Notes under the pieces: generated by a model
Told to the model about the DNA's origin: nothing
What the model saw: only the letters and a program-made list of their open reading frames with translations
Databases searched by the model: none
Source of the DNA: an uncultured Allobaculum sp.
GTDB taxonomy: Bacteria > Bacillota_I > Bacilli_A > Erysipelotrichales > Erysipelotrichaceae
Assembly: GCA_910577085.1 (NCBI GenBank)
Contig: CAJTLE010000053.1
Location: 1 to 18,169 of the forward strand
Direction of reading: 5' to 3'
DNA: 18,169 nucleotides
Translations under genes and position numbers: made by a program
Shown here: positions 1 to 6,514 of the stretch, piece after piece
Layout of the letters: every line of letters begins with the position of its first letter
How positions within the stretch are numbered: position 1 is the first letter of the stretch

Positions 1-639
1 GGCACTAGGATGAAGAGGAGATCCGGGCTTTTTTCCTTGGAAGACATATTCGTCGGGATTGGGAGCCCCTTTGTGATTGTAAAAGGCGTATTCGTAGTAA
101 GCATTCAGAGCAGCCTGCGTTTCGCGAGAATAGTGGACTGTGCGGGTCTTATGGCGCTTGGAGGTAATAGTGATCAGAGCGTCTTTTTTATTGAAATCAC
201 CAAAACGAAGAGAAGTGACTTCAGAAATTCGAAGGCCGCAGTCATAACCAAGTAAAAGAGCAGCCTTAAGAAGAGGATCTGTACAGGATTCAATAAGAAT
301 CCTGATCTGACTGTGTGTGAAGCCAGGAGTAGGAGTTGGATTTCGGTGAAGAGATTTAGGCATGAGCATGCGTGGGATGGTTTGGCCGAGGACACATTCG
401 TAGAAGAAGCGTATGGAGAAGATAGCTACATCGATGGTTGAGTCAGAGTAGTTTGAATTTTCTTTAAGCCAAATAAGAAAGTCTCTGGCATGGAAAGGAT
501 TGAGGGACTCGACTTCAGGGATGTTGGTGTGTTCAAGAAAACGAATAACCCAGGAGCGGTAATTAGAGCGGGTGCCTTCAGTAAGACGGCGGAATTTAGT
601 CATTTTGTCGAAGAGATCAACAGCTTCGGTTTGATTCAT
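1..639 (-). CDS. Tyrosine recombinase/integrase, truncated at window edge
   Basis: An open frame of 213 codons runs from an ATG at 637-639 (minus strand) to the window edge with no stop. An AGGAGG sits at 641-646 in plus coordinates. The protein starts MNQTEAVDLFDKM and has an N-terminal SAM-like core-binding region (about residues 10-95). The start of the catalytic domain follows: GLRISEV at 135-141, giving the first catalytic Arg (R137), and SKRHKTR at 160-166, matching the beta-hairpin that carries the catalytic Lys. The C-terminal HxxR and Tyr would lie outside the window, so the gene is cut by the window and there is no evidence that it is broken. The family performs strand exchange through a 3'-phosphotyrosine intermediate. 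It could belong to a phage, an integrative element or an integrase-bearing transposon; the downstream neighbour that would decide this is not visible. Confidence 0.85.
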   Translation of the reverse strand, partial: MNQTEAVDLFDKMTKFRRLTEGTRSNYRSWVIRFLEHTNIPEVESLNPFHARDFLIWLKENSNYSDSTIDVAIFSIRFFYECVLGQTIPRMLMPKSLHRNPTPTPGFTHSQIRILIESCTDPLLKAALLLGYDCGLRISEVTSLRFGDFNKKDALITITSKRHKTRTVHYSRETQAALNAYYEYAFYNHKGAPNPDEYVFQGKKPGSPLHPSA

Positions 640-773
640 GAAATCCTCCTTTATATAAGTCATCTATCAAACAATAAGGTAATGATAAAGCGCATAAAAG
701 GTAAACATCAACAAGAAATAGAAGAGATAAAAAAAGGAGGGTAAAAAAGGGGATAAAAAATCCCCATCCTACT

Positions 774-834
774 TACCCCGTCCCCACCACCCGAGGGGCG
801 GGCCGGGTATGGGGAGGGTGGTGGGGACGGGGTA
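774..834. repeat. Perfect 19-bp GC-rich inverted repeat upstream of the integrase
   Basis: The left arm TACCCCGTCCCCACCACCC (774-792) is exactly complementary to 816-834. The arms are separated by a 23-nt G-rich loop (793-815). The surrounding DNA is A/T-rich, so the element stands out in composition. It lies 135 bp behind the integrase start. A smaller dyad, GGGGAT-N5-ATCCCC, sits next to it at 749-765. There is no T-tract after either arm, so it does not look like a terminator. It may be a recombinase site or the end of a mobile element. Confidence 0.8.
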
Positions 835-900
835 CACATTCACGAACGTGTTGGTTCAATAAAGATTTAAAAAATACGAAAGAGGACTTGAATTCAACAC

Positions 901-927
901 AAAAGCAGACCCCGCGGTCTGCTTTTT
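901..927 (-). terminator. Bidirectional intrinsic terminator
   Basis: An 11-bp stem (AAAAGCAGACC / GGTCTGCTTTT) encloses a CCGC loop and is flanked by A and T runs on both sides. It lies about 80 bp past the stop of the minus-strand DUF3793 gene and can end that transcript. It can also stop plus-strand readthrough. Confidence 0.8.
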
Positions 928-1003
928 AAGTGGAGAATTGTCTATATGGTTTATGGCTTATAACTTAGGGCTTATGACTGAGTGGTTCAGAAAGAAAATG
1001 GCT

Positions 1004-1627
1004 TCAGCAGGCAACAACCATCTGTTCAACTGGCCGCCCCTGATGGAAAAGGCGAGTGTAGATGGAGGTACAGCGTTTGCAGTGATTGAAAAATTTCTCC
1101 TTTTCTTCCTTGTTGCAATAGGCGCACCAGAGCCCCATGCAGCAGCCGCTTCTGTCTTTGTTTTCCACAAATGGCACCACATCCTCCAGGGGATAGCCGA
1201 TAAAAATCCCGATCTCATGAGGAAATTTATTTCCTTCTGACAGGCGTTCGCGCAAAATCTCCAGGCATTCTTCCAAAGAAAGATCCGGGGCGTACCCATA
1301 GTGGCCCAAAAAGTCACGGACCCCGGCTTTGTCCAGATCTGCCTGCACCCGATGCGGACGATACACATAAATGATGGTGGGGCGCGGAGCGTTTCCTTCT
1401 TTGAGAATGGTTACGCGAACGCCAAATTTTGAGAGTTTCTCATTCCAGTATTCCACTTTAAAGTGAATGTACTCGGGATCGGTTGGGCGGACAGAGAAAA
1501 TACTGGCGGATTTAAATCCCGCAAGCGTCGGGGCACAAATCGGAACCAGCTCGGCTTCAAAGCTGGCATACCATTCTGGAACAGCACTTGTTTTTCCAGG
1601 ATTAATCTTCATTTCAACTGTATTCAC
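1004..1627 (-). CDS. DUF3793 family protein, probably metal-regulated
   Basis: A 207-residue cytoplasmic protein starting at GTG (1625-1627), chosen because AAGGAGG lies 6-7 nt upstream. Two segments fit my recollection of DUF3793: CAPTLAG near residues 31-37 and FPHEIGIFIGYPLEDV at 135-150. The C-terminal third is Cys-rich (C162, C163, C168, C171, C183, C186, C207), with spacings that could hold a metal. The biochemical function of the family is not known to me. Homologues are, as I recall, often near iron uptake or flavodoxin genes, and the operator boxes in front of this gene agree with iron or manganese control. It is monocistronic, between its own promoter (1711-1739) and the terminator at 901-927. 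Confidence 0.75.
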   Translation of the reverse strand: MNTVEMKINPGKTSAVPEWYASFEAELVPICAPTLAGFKSASIFSVRPTDPEYIHFKVEYWNEKLSKFGVRVTILKEGNAPRPTIIYVYRPHRVQADLDKAGVRDFLGHYGYAPDLSLEECLEILRERLSEGNKFPHEIGIFIGYPLEDVVPFVENKDRSGCCMGLWCAYCNKEEKEKFFNHCKRCTSIYTRLFHQGRPVEQMVVAC

Positions 1628-1683
1628 CTTCGTCCTCCTTGGATTGCCTGCCTGATCGATGACAATCGCGCGTCTTTCTTTAT

Positions 1684-1730
1684 AGTTAGTTTGATCTAAC
1701 TGATGAAAGAATATTATTAGTTCAGACTAA
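1684..1730. promoter_or_regulatory. Pair of DtxR/MntR-like operator boxes
   Basis: Box 1 (1684-1701) has arms AGTTAG and CTAACT around a 6-nt spacer. Box 2 (1717-1730) has TTAG and CTAA around a 6-nt spacer. Aligned, both read TTAGTT-N4-CTAAC. Their centres are 31 bp apart, about three helical turns. Box 2 lies between -35 and -10 and box 1 just after the start point, the expected layout for repression. TTAG...CTAA dyads resemble those bound by metal-dependent DtxR/MntR-family repressors. Which regulator binds here is inference. Confidence 0.6.
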
Positions 1731-1739
1731 CTTTGTCAA
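1711..1739 (-). promoter_or_regulatory. Sigma-A-type promoter of the DUF3793 gene
   Basis: On the minus strand, TTGACA (1734-1739) is followed after exactly 17 nt by TAATAT (1711-1716). This is a near-consensus vegetative promoter. Transcription would start near 1704, giving a leader of about 75 nt before the GTG start. One operator-like box overlaps the spacer and the other lies just past the start point. Confidence 0.75.
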
Positions 1740-1763
1740 CCATATCCAGAAAAAATTAAACGA

Positions 1764-1781
1764 CTGCTGAGTGGTCAGCAG
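1764..1781 (-). terminator. Probable terminator of the 1825-2616 gene
   Basis: The stem CTGCTGA / TCAGCAG has a GTGG loop. Read on the minus strand it is followed within a few bases by an interrupted T-run (positions 1750-1760). It lies about 45 bp beyond the stop codon of the upstream minus-strand gene. Confidence 0.6.
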
Positions 1782-1824
1782 CCGTAAGTGGAAAAGAAGA
1801 ATCTTGAAAAGGAAGGAAAATCGC

Positions 1825-2616
1825 TTAAAGCAGGTCAGCCGTATAAGTTTCAGGCAGATGGTCTTCAGCCTGGTTTAACGCTTCCTGGCCATCGCTGGAA
1901 TGATGAGCCTGATGACGGATCAGGCAGTCACGCCAGCCGCGGGAAATGTTCTGACGTTCGGTGACATTGAAATCGTTCGTTTCAAATAAGGGGCGTAAAA
2001 TCGCCAGACTAAAATGGTATTGGCTGGCTTTTTCCAGAATGGTATCGAAAATCACTTCTGGACGATCCTGACTTAAAGTCAGATAAGCAGGCAGAATGTT
2101 CAGCCAGATGGTTTCGAGTTTTTCATCAACCAGACCATGACGTTCAAGCAGAGCCAGTGGTTTTTCAGATGGGATTTCATAGTCCATGAAGGTCAGGGTA
2201 AAAGATGGATTCGAAAGCAGATCCATCAGCTTAAAGGCAGTCGTAAAATCCCGGGCTGCGGCGGCCTGATGAATCAGGGCTTCGCTTTCCTGAATTAATG
2301 AGCGGACATTCTTTTCATCCGTTAAAACGAAATGTTCAGGGGCATCCACCAGCAAATCTTCACCATATACAGGTTCCGCTTCCAGCTTTAACTGGGCTCC
2401 GGCTGCCTCATTCCATCTCTGTTCGAGATCTTTGGCCTGCTCACAAATGGAATTTACCGAAGGGCCGCCAGACGTTCTGGCTGCTTTCAAAGCTTCAATC
2501 AGTGCAAACTGGCTGGCTGGATCCTGGGCGAGGTCGCGAAGGACTGTGACCAGTTCTTTTTTGGTTGCCAGATCCAGCAGTTCATTGAGTTCATCAAGAT
2601 AATTCAAAGTCTTCAT
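1825..2616 (-). CDS. Hypothetical helical cytoplasmic protein
   Basis: A 263-residue protein. I chose the ATG at 2614-2616 because AGGAGAAC precedes it at 2621-2628; a frame-extending TTG at 2631 overlaps that binding site. I do not recognise the family. The sequence is rich in Leu, Glu, Asp and Ala, lacks a signal peptide and membrane segments, and appears almost wholly alpha-helical. The N-terminus (MKTLNYLDELNELLDLATK, then ELVTVLRDLAQDP) resembles the short helical repeats seen next to SWIM-type or HEAT-like domains, but this is only an impression. There are only two Cys and no obvious catalytic motif. It is monocistronic, with a terminator at 1764-1781. A GGGG-CATA-CCCC hairpin (2633-2644) sits 4 nt upstream of the ribosome binding site and could affect its access. 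Confidence 0.75.
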   Translation of the reverse strand: MKTLNYLDELNELLDLATKKELVTVLRDLAQDPASQFALIEALKAARTSGGPSVNSICEQAKDLEQRWNEAAGAQLKLEAEPVYGEDLLVDAPEHFVLTDEKNVRSLIQESEALIHQAAAARDFTTAFKLMDLLSNPSFTLTFMDYEIPSEKPLALLERHGLVDEKLETIWLNILPAYLTLSQDRPEVIFDTILEKASQYHFSLAILRPLFETNDFNVTERQNISRGWRDCLIRHQAHHSSDGQEALNQAEDHLPETYTADLL

Positions 2617-3090
2617 AATCGTTCTCCTCAAAGGGGTATGCCCCGCTGCCCATCAACCGCTTTCCATATATTTATAGATCTATCCAGATACCTATATCTC
2701 TGTCCAGGTAGCCAGGAAATATGGATACTGATCCTGATCCAGGGATCTGTTTTGAAAGGTTCGGCGGGGTGCATAAAAAATCAAAGATAGTAACAGGATA
2801 TCACCTGAGACGGTTTTACAGGTTCGATTCTCGCAATTTCAAAACGATGCCATCAAGATTGCATGAGGAATTGAAAAAACAGGGGGAACATGGCAGAATT
2901 GGCTTTTCTTTTTGATGACGATCCTGTAAGAAAGAATGGCCAGAATTCGAGAACTCATCTTGCGCTCTCGTAAGAAATCTGGCTAGATAAAGAAGAATAA
3001 CCATTTTCAGGCCGCCTGAATGCCGGCATAATCAAATTTGAACAGTAGAGGGGAGTGGACAGCAGCCAGAGCTGACTGTTGGGCATACAT
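2617..3090. other. Divergent intergenic region without a convincing gene
   Basis: About 470 bp separates the minus-strand hypothetical gene from the plus-strand YihY gene. It holds the small hairpin GGGGTATGCCCC (2633-2644), the perfect palindrome ATAGATCTAT (2674-2683), tandem TGATCC words near 2728-2741, and a 15-bp dyad TTCAGGC-C-GCCTGAA (3006-3020) that could be an operator for the downstream gene. TTTTGAAA and TTTCAAAA around 2750-2844 enclose a tRNA-like GGTTCGATTC, but no cloverleaf can be drawn. Short open frames here have no ribosome binding sites. No good promoter for yihY was found. Confidence 0.5.
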
Positions 3091-4236
3091 ATGACAGATA
3101 AAAAACAATCACCGTTTTCCGGGGCGATGAAGTCTTTCTTTCAGTCGCTGCCCGGACAGATGCTGATCCACTATTTTACCGATGATCTCGGAACGCGTGC
3201 GGCAGCAACCACTTACTACCTTATTTTTTCAATTTTCCCCTTGTTGATTCTGCTCTCCTTTCTGGTTGGACGATTGGATATCGATGTGCTGCAGGCACTC
3301 AATGGATTGCGCAATGTATTGCCGCAAAGCATCATCAGTATCATCGAAGGCTATCTCAATTATGTTCAGGAAGCGCCATCGAAAACGATGCTGACCTTCA
3401 CACTGGTCTTTTCCATCTATTTTCCCTGGCGGGTTGTCAGTTCTTTGATGAAGACCATCCGGATGTCTTACGGCCAGCCGCCAGCTCCCCGGATCAAGTT
3501 CATTTTGAAGTCCATTGTTGGAGCGATTATTATGCCGCTGACTCTGGTGCTGACGCTGGTGATGTTTGTCTTTGGCCGCAATGTCATTTTGTTTATTATC
3601 CATATCTTCAGTCAGAATGCCGCTGAACAGTTTGCGGGGAAGATGATTTTGCAAATCTGGAACTATGGTCGATTTGGTTGTGCCGGTCTGTTGATGTTTT
3701 TGGCGCTGGGCATCGTCTATAATCTTTCCCTCGATGGTCACCAGAAGTTCAAATATCTGGCTCCGGGAAATATTTTTGCGATCGTGCTGTGGATTCTGGC
3801 CAGCGTAGTCTTCTCTTTCTATGTCGAAAATTTTGCCAAGTATTCGGTTATTTACGGCACTCTTGGTGGTTTTATCGTTTTGCTTTTATGGTTGTATCTG
3901 ACCAGCCTGAGCTTCATCCTGGGTGGTGAGCTCAATGGTCTGCTGGCGCAGCGCCGTCGGGATATCCGGGCGGAGATGGATCGCCGTCAGGAAGAAAAGA
4001 AAAAACAGCGGGAAGAAAAGACCGCCAAAGAAGTCCAGGAAATCACCGAAAACATGAAAAAGCGCCTGGCAAACATGAGCATCGAACAATACGAAATCAT
4101 GCAGCGCGACCTTCGCAAATATGTGGAAGCCAATCGCGAAAAAGAAGCCCAGAAGAAACTGAAAGCCGAACAACAGATAGAAGAGGAAGTTGAAAAGCAG
4201 TTTGAAGAAATGACCCTGACCGGCTTCCAGGAATAA
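3091..4236 (+). CDS. YihY/virulence factor BrkB family membrane protein
   Basis: A 381-residue inner membrane protein beginning MTDKKQSPFSG. Recognisable YihY/BrkB features are the N-terminal stretch ending in DDLGTRAAATTYYLIFSIFP (about 31-50) and the closing segment YGTLGGFIVLLLWLYLTS (255-272) leading into GGELN. About six hydrophobic segments lie near residues 43-60, 100-120, 140-172, 193-212, 225-245 and 258-280. The last roughly 95 residues are a highly charged Lys/Glu/Arg tail, probably a cytoplasmic coiled coil, longer than in many homologues. The family was once called RNase BN, which is now regarded as an error, and its function is uncertain. No Shine-Dalgarno sequence sits at a normal distance from the ATG at 3091 or from an in-frame TTG at 3079, and a stop at 3073 limits the upstream extension. 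The exact start is therefore unsure. Confidence 0.85.
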   Translation: MTDKKQSPFSGAMKSFFQSLPGQMLIHYFTDDLGTRAAATTYYLIFSIFPLLILLSFLVGRLDIDVLQALNGLRNVLPQSIISIIEGYLNYVQEAPSKTMLTFTLVFSIYFPWRVVSSLMKTIRMSYGQPPAPRIKFILKSIVGAIIMPLTLVLTLVMFVFGRNVILFIIHIFSQNAAEQFAGKMILQIWNYGRFGCAGLLMFLALGIVYNLSLDGHQKFKYLAPGNIFAIVLWILASVVFSFYVENFAKYSVIYGTLGGFIVLLLWLYLTSLSFILGGELNGLLAQRRRDIRAEMDRRQEEKKKQREEKTAKEVQEITENMKKRLANMSIEQYEIMQRDLRKYVEANREKEAQKKLKAEQQIEEEVEKQFEEMTLTGFQE

Positions 4237-4330
4237 ACGGGCAGCCGGATTTGTTTGTCGATCTGGCAAACAGCATCAAGAACAAGAAACAGAAATCAAA
4301 GAATAGAAACAAATTCATCGATCATAATCC

Positions 4331-4367
4331 TGAGCAGGCATTGCACAAGCACACCTGCTCATTTTTT
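4331..4367 (+). terminator. Intrinsic terminator of yihY
   Basis: An 8-bp stem TGAGCAGG / CCTGCTCA with a 15-nt loop is followed by six T residues (4362-4367). It lies about 95 bp after the YihY stop codon and separates that gene from the nan locus. Confidence 0.75.
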
Positions 4368-4523
4368 AATACAGAAGAGCGATGCAGCCCAACGAACACA
4401 AAAGAGAAGATCAGGCGATTGAGAGTCCTGATCAAAGAAAAATGAGATTGTAAATATGTAATAACAATATTTATATTCGTATACTGAATATAAATAAGTC
4501 CTTATAGCACAAAAATTTCATTG

Positions 4524-4538
4524 TGGAAGCGTTTTGCA
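4524..4538 (+). promoter_or_regulatory. Imperfect catabolite-responsive (cre-like) site
   Basis: TGGAAGCGTTTTGCA resembles the CcpA cre pattern TGNAANCG...CA in its left half and centre, but has one base too many before the terminal CA. It lies upstream of the nanE promoter, next to the first RpiR-like site. Catabolite repression would make sense for a sialic acid operon, but the match is not clean. Confidence 0.35.
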
Positions 4539-4539
4539 A

Positions 4540-4553
4540 AGAAATAAATTTCT
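4540..4553. promoter_or_regulatory. RpiR-type operator candidate, site 1 (distal)
   Basis: AGAAATAAATTTCT is a near-perfect dyad with the same core, GAAATAAATTTC, as the site overlapping the nanE promoter. It lies 103 bp (centre to centre) upstream of that site. The regulator is inferred to be the RpiR-family protein encoded at 10168-11037. Confidence 0.55.
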
Positions 4554-4611
4554 ATTTTTCTGCGATTTGAGACTTACTTATAAATCAATTTGGTCCTTCT
4601 GAAGGTTTTTG

Positions 4612-4625
4612 TGAAAGTAATTTCT
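4612..4625. promoter_or_regulatory. RpiR-type operator candidate, site 2
   Basis: TGAAAGTAATTTCT has the arm arrangement TGAAA-N4-TTTC(A/T) shared with the other sites. Its centre is 31 bp upstream of the promoter-proximal site, about three helical turns, so both could be bound on one face of the DNA. Confidence 0.5.
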
Positions 4626-4641
4626 AAATAAGCTTATCGAA

Positions 4642-4669
4642 TTGAAATAAATTTCAGGTTCGGTATACT
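4642..4669 (+). promoter_or_regulatory. Promoter of the nan operon
   Basis: TTGAAA (4642-4647) and TATACT (4664-4669) are separated by 16 nt, giving a start near 4676 and a leader of about 20 nt before nanE. The overlap with the operator-like dyad indicates repression in the absence of inducer. Confidence 0.65.
4643..4656. promoter_or_regulatory. RpiR-type operator candidate, site 3 (overlaps -35)
   Basis: TGAAATAAATTTCA is a dyad with 6-bp arms and a 2-nt centre. It covers the -35 hexamer and most of the spacer of the nanE promoter, where a repressor would block RNA polymerase. RpiR-family proteins are known to bind TGAAA...TTTCA-like dyads, and an RpiR gene is in this locus. Confidence 0.65.
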
Positions 4670-4696
4670 CAAAGCTGTCAAACGAAGGGAGCAGAC

Positions 4697-5389
4697 ATGA
4701 AAGATAAGACAGCCCAGGCTATTGAGCACAAACTGATCGTTTCCTGCCAGGCACTTCCGGAAGAGCCGCTTCATTCCTCCTTCATCATGGGACGAATGGC
4801 ACGCGCGGCCAAAGAAGGCGGAGCCGCAGGGATTCGGGCCAATTCCGTGGAAGATATCGCTGAAATCAAACGTCAGGTAGATCTTCCGGTGATCGGCATT
4901 ATCAAACGAGATTATCCAGAAAACGGTGTGCGGATCACACCAACAATCAAAGAAGTCGATGAACTGATGGAAGTCAGACCGGAAATCATCGCAGTAGATG
5001 CAACGGATCGCATGCGGCCGGACGGGAAAACGCTCGACGAGTTTTTTGCCCAGATTAAGGCCAAGTATCCAGAGCAGAAATGGATGGCAGATTGTTCAAC
5101 GATTGAAGAAGCCCTCCATGCCGATCAGCTTGGCTTCGATTACATCGGCACAACCCTGGTCGGATATACGCCAGAGTCACAAAACGATCGGATTGAAGAA
5201 AACGATTTTGAAATCATTCGCACGATTTTAAAGAACGTCAGCCATCCGGTCATTGCAGAGGGCAATATTGATACCCCTGCTAAACTGCGCCGCGTGATGG
5301 ACCTGGGATGCTTCTCCAGTGTGGTGGGCAGCGCCATTACCCGGCCCCAGTTGATCACCAAGCGTTTTACCGATGCGCTTGAAGACTAA
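4697..5389 (+). CDS. nanE: N-acetylmannosamine-6-phosphate 2-epimerase
   Basis: A 230-residue cytoplasmic TIM-barrel enzyme converting ManNAc-6-P to GlcNAc-6-P, the last committed step that feeds sialic acid into amino sugar metabolism. Length and motifs match NanE. IIKRDYP (68-74) carries the likely catalytic Lys70, AVDATDR (99-105) an active-site Asp, VIAEGN (185-190) a catalytic-site Glu188, and SVVGSAITRP (208-217) the phosphate-binding loop. AAGGGAG lies 5 nt before the ATG. It is the first gene after the operator-covered promoter. A 207-bp hairpin-containing gap separates it from nanA, which is unusual within one operon. Confidence 0.96.
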   Translation: MKDKTAQAIEHKLIVSCQALPEEPLHSSFIMGRMARAAKEGGAAGIRANSVEDIAEIKRQVDLPVIGIIKRDYPENGVRITPTIKEVDELMEVRPEIIAVDATDRMRPDGKTLDEFFAQIKAKYPEQKWMADCSTIEEALHADQLGFDYIGTTLVGYTPESQNDRIEENDFEIIRTILKNVSHPVIAEGNIDTPAKLRRVMDLGCFSSVVGSAITRPQLITKRFTDALED

Positions 5390-5450
5390 GCAAGAAAAAC
5401 AAAAAGGAAAAGAAACCGAAATCCTCAGCGATTCTGGTCGAACTTCCTGT

Positions 5451-5532
5451 CTTTGACCAATGAGAAATGGATGATCCAGAAAGAATGGATTGTTTGCGAT
5501 CGATTGTCTGACAGAAGACAGACTGGTCAAAG
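5451..5532 (+). other. Structured spacer between nanE and nanA
   Basis: CTTTGACCA (5451-5459) is complementary to TGGTCAAAG (5524-5532). The 64-nt loop contains a smaller GTCTG-N8-CAGAC hairpin. TGGTC at 5435-5439 could pair instead with GACCA of the left arm, so two mutually exclusive folds are possible. There is no U-tract, so it is not a standard terminator. It may affect mRNA processing or relative gene dosage. Confidence 0.5.
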
Positions 5533-5596
5533 AGATTGAGTTCCAAAACTGTATTTGAAAAAAGATCTGCCACCGGCAGCCAAGAAGGAGAACAAA

Positions 5597-6514
5597 ATGA
5601 GAGACTTAACGAAATATGAAGGTGTGATTCCAGCATTCTATGCCTGCTTCGATGAAAATGGCGAAATCAGCCCAAAAGCTGTACAGGACTTAACACGCTA
5701 CTTCATTAAAAAGGGTGTCAAAGGCGTTTACGTTAACGGAAGCAGCGGTGAATGCATCTACCTCACTCCTGAACAGCGCAAAACCGTTCTGGAAAATGTA
5801 ATGGCCGCTAACGATGGTTCCTTAACTGTCATTGCTCACGTTGCCTGCAACTCCACCAAAGAAAGCCAGGAACTGGCCCGTCATGCAGAAGAACTCGGCG
5901 TTGATGCGATTGCTTCCATTCCACCAATCTACTTCAAGCTTCCTGAACATGCGATTGCCAAATACTGGAACGACATTTCCGCAGCCGCTCCAAATACAGA
6001 CTTTGTTATCTACAACATTCCACAGCTGGCCGGCGTTGCTTTAACTCCAGCTCTGTATGCCGAAATGCGCAAAAACCCAAATGTGATCGGCGTTAAGAAC
6101 TCCTCAATGCCTGTACAGGATATTCAGATGTTCGTTGCCGATGGCGGTGATGACTATATCGTCTTCAACGGACCAGATGAACAGTTCATTTCCGGAAGAC
6201 TGATGGGCGCCAAAGGCGGCATCGGCGGTACCTATGGGGTTATGCCAGATCTGTTCTTAAAAATGAACGAAGCTCTTGAAAACAAAGACTGGGAACTGGC
6301 TAAAGCTATGCAGTACGACATCAACAACATCATTTACAAGATGTGCTCTGGACATGGAAATATGTACGCCGTGATTAAAGCCATCCTGAAAGAAAACGAA
6401 GGCCTGGAACTGGGAAGCGTTGCTGCCCCACTGGCTCCACTTGCTAAAGAAGACGAAGCCATCGTGAAAGAAGCAGCAAAAATGATCCGCGATGCCCGCG
6501 CAAAATATCTCTAA
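5597..6514 (+). CDS. nanA: N-acetylneuraminate lyase
   Basis: A 305-residue class I aldolase of the DHDPS/NAL family that splits Neu5Ac into ManNAc and pyruvate. The ATG at 5597 follows AGAAGGAG by 6 nt; an in-frame TTG further up (5555) has no such site. Family motifs are in place: GSSGE (48-52) binds the pyruvate carboxylate, YNIP (139-142) has the catalytic Tyr139, and GVKNSS (165-170) has the Schiff-base Lys167. NGPDEQ (191-196) lies at the sugar-binding position. Each is offset by about two residues from E. coli NanA. Codon choice is more biased than in neighbouring genes, suggesting high expression. Two strong hairpins without T-runs follow. Confidence 0.96.
   Translation: MRDLTKYEGVIPAFYACFDENGEISPKAVQDLTRYFIKKGVKGVYVNGSSGECIYLTPEQRKTVLENVMAANDGSLTVIAHVACNSTKESQELARHAEELGVDAIASIPPIYFKLPEHAIAKYWNDISAAAPNTDFVIYNIPQLAGVALTPALYAEMRKNPNVIGVKNSSMPVQDIQMFVADGGDDYIVFNGPDEQFISGRLMGAKGGIGGTYGVMPDLFLKMNEALENKDWELAKAMQYDINNIIYKMCSGHGNMYAVIKAILKENEGLELGSVAAPLAPLAKEDEAIVKEAAKMIRDARAKYL

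Noticed and set aside
10..744. Plus-strand open frames across the first 750 bases
   Set aside because: They are antisense to the integrase frame, which has protein motifs and an AGGAGG site.
1825..2631. TTG start five codons upstream for the hypothetical minus-strand gene
   Set aside because: It overlaps the AGGAGA that serves the ATG at 2614-2616.
2750..2844. Possible tRNA or tRNA remnant: TTTTGAAA/TTTCAAAA ends and a GGTTCGATTC T-loop-like string
   Set aside because: The T-stem does not pair, and no D-arm or anticodon arm can be formed. The similarity is limited to the T-loop words.
2721..2915. 64-codon plus-strand frame
   Set aside because: No ribosome binding site, no recognisable motifs and low-complexity composition in an intergenic region.
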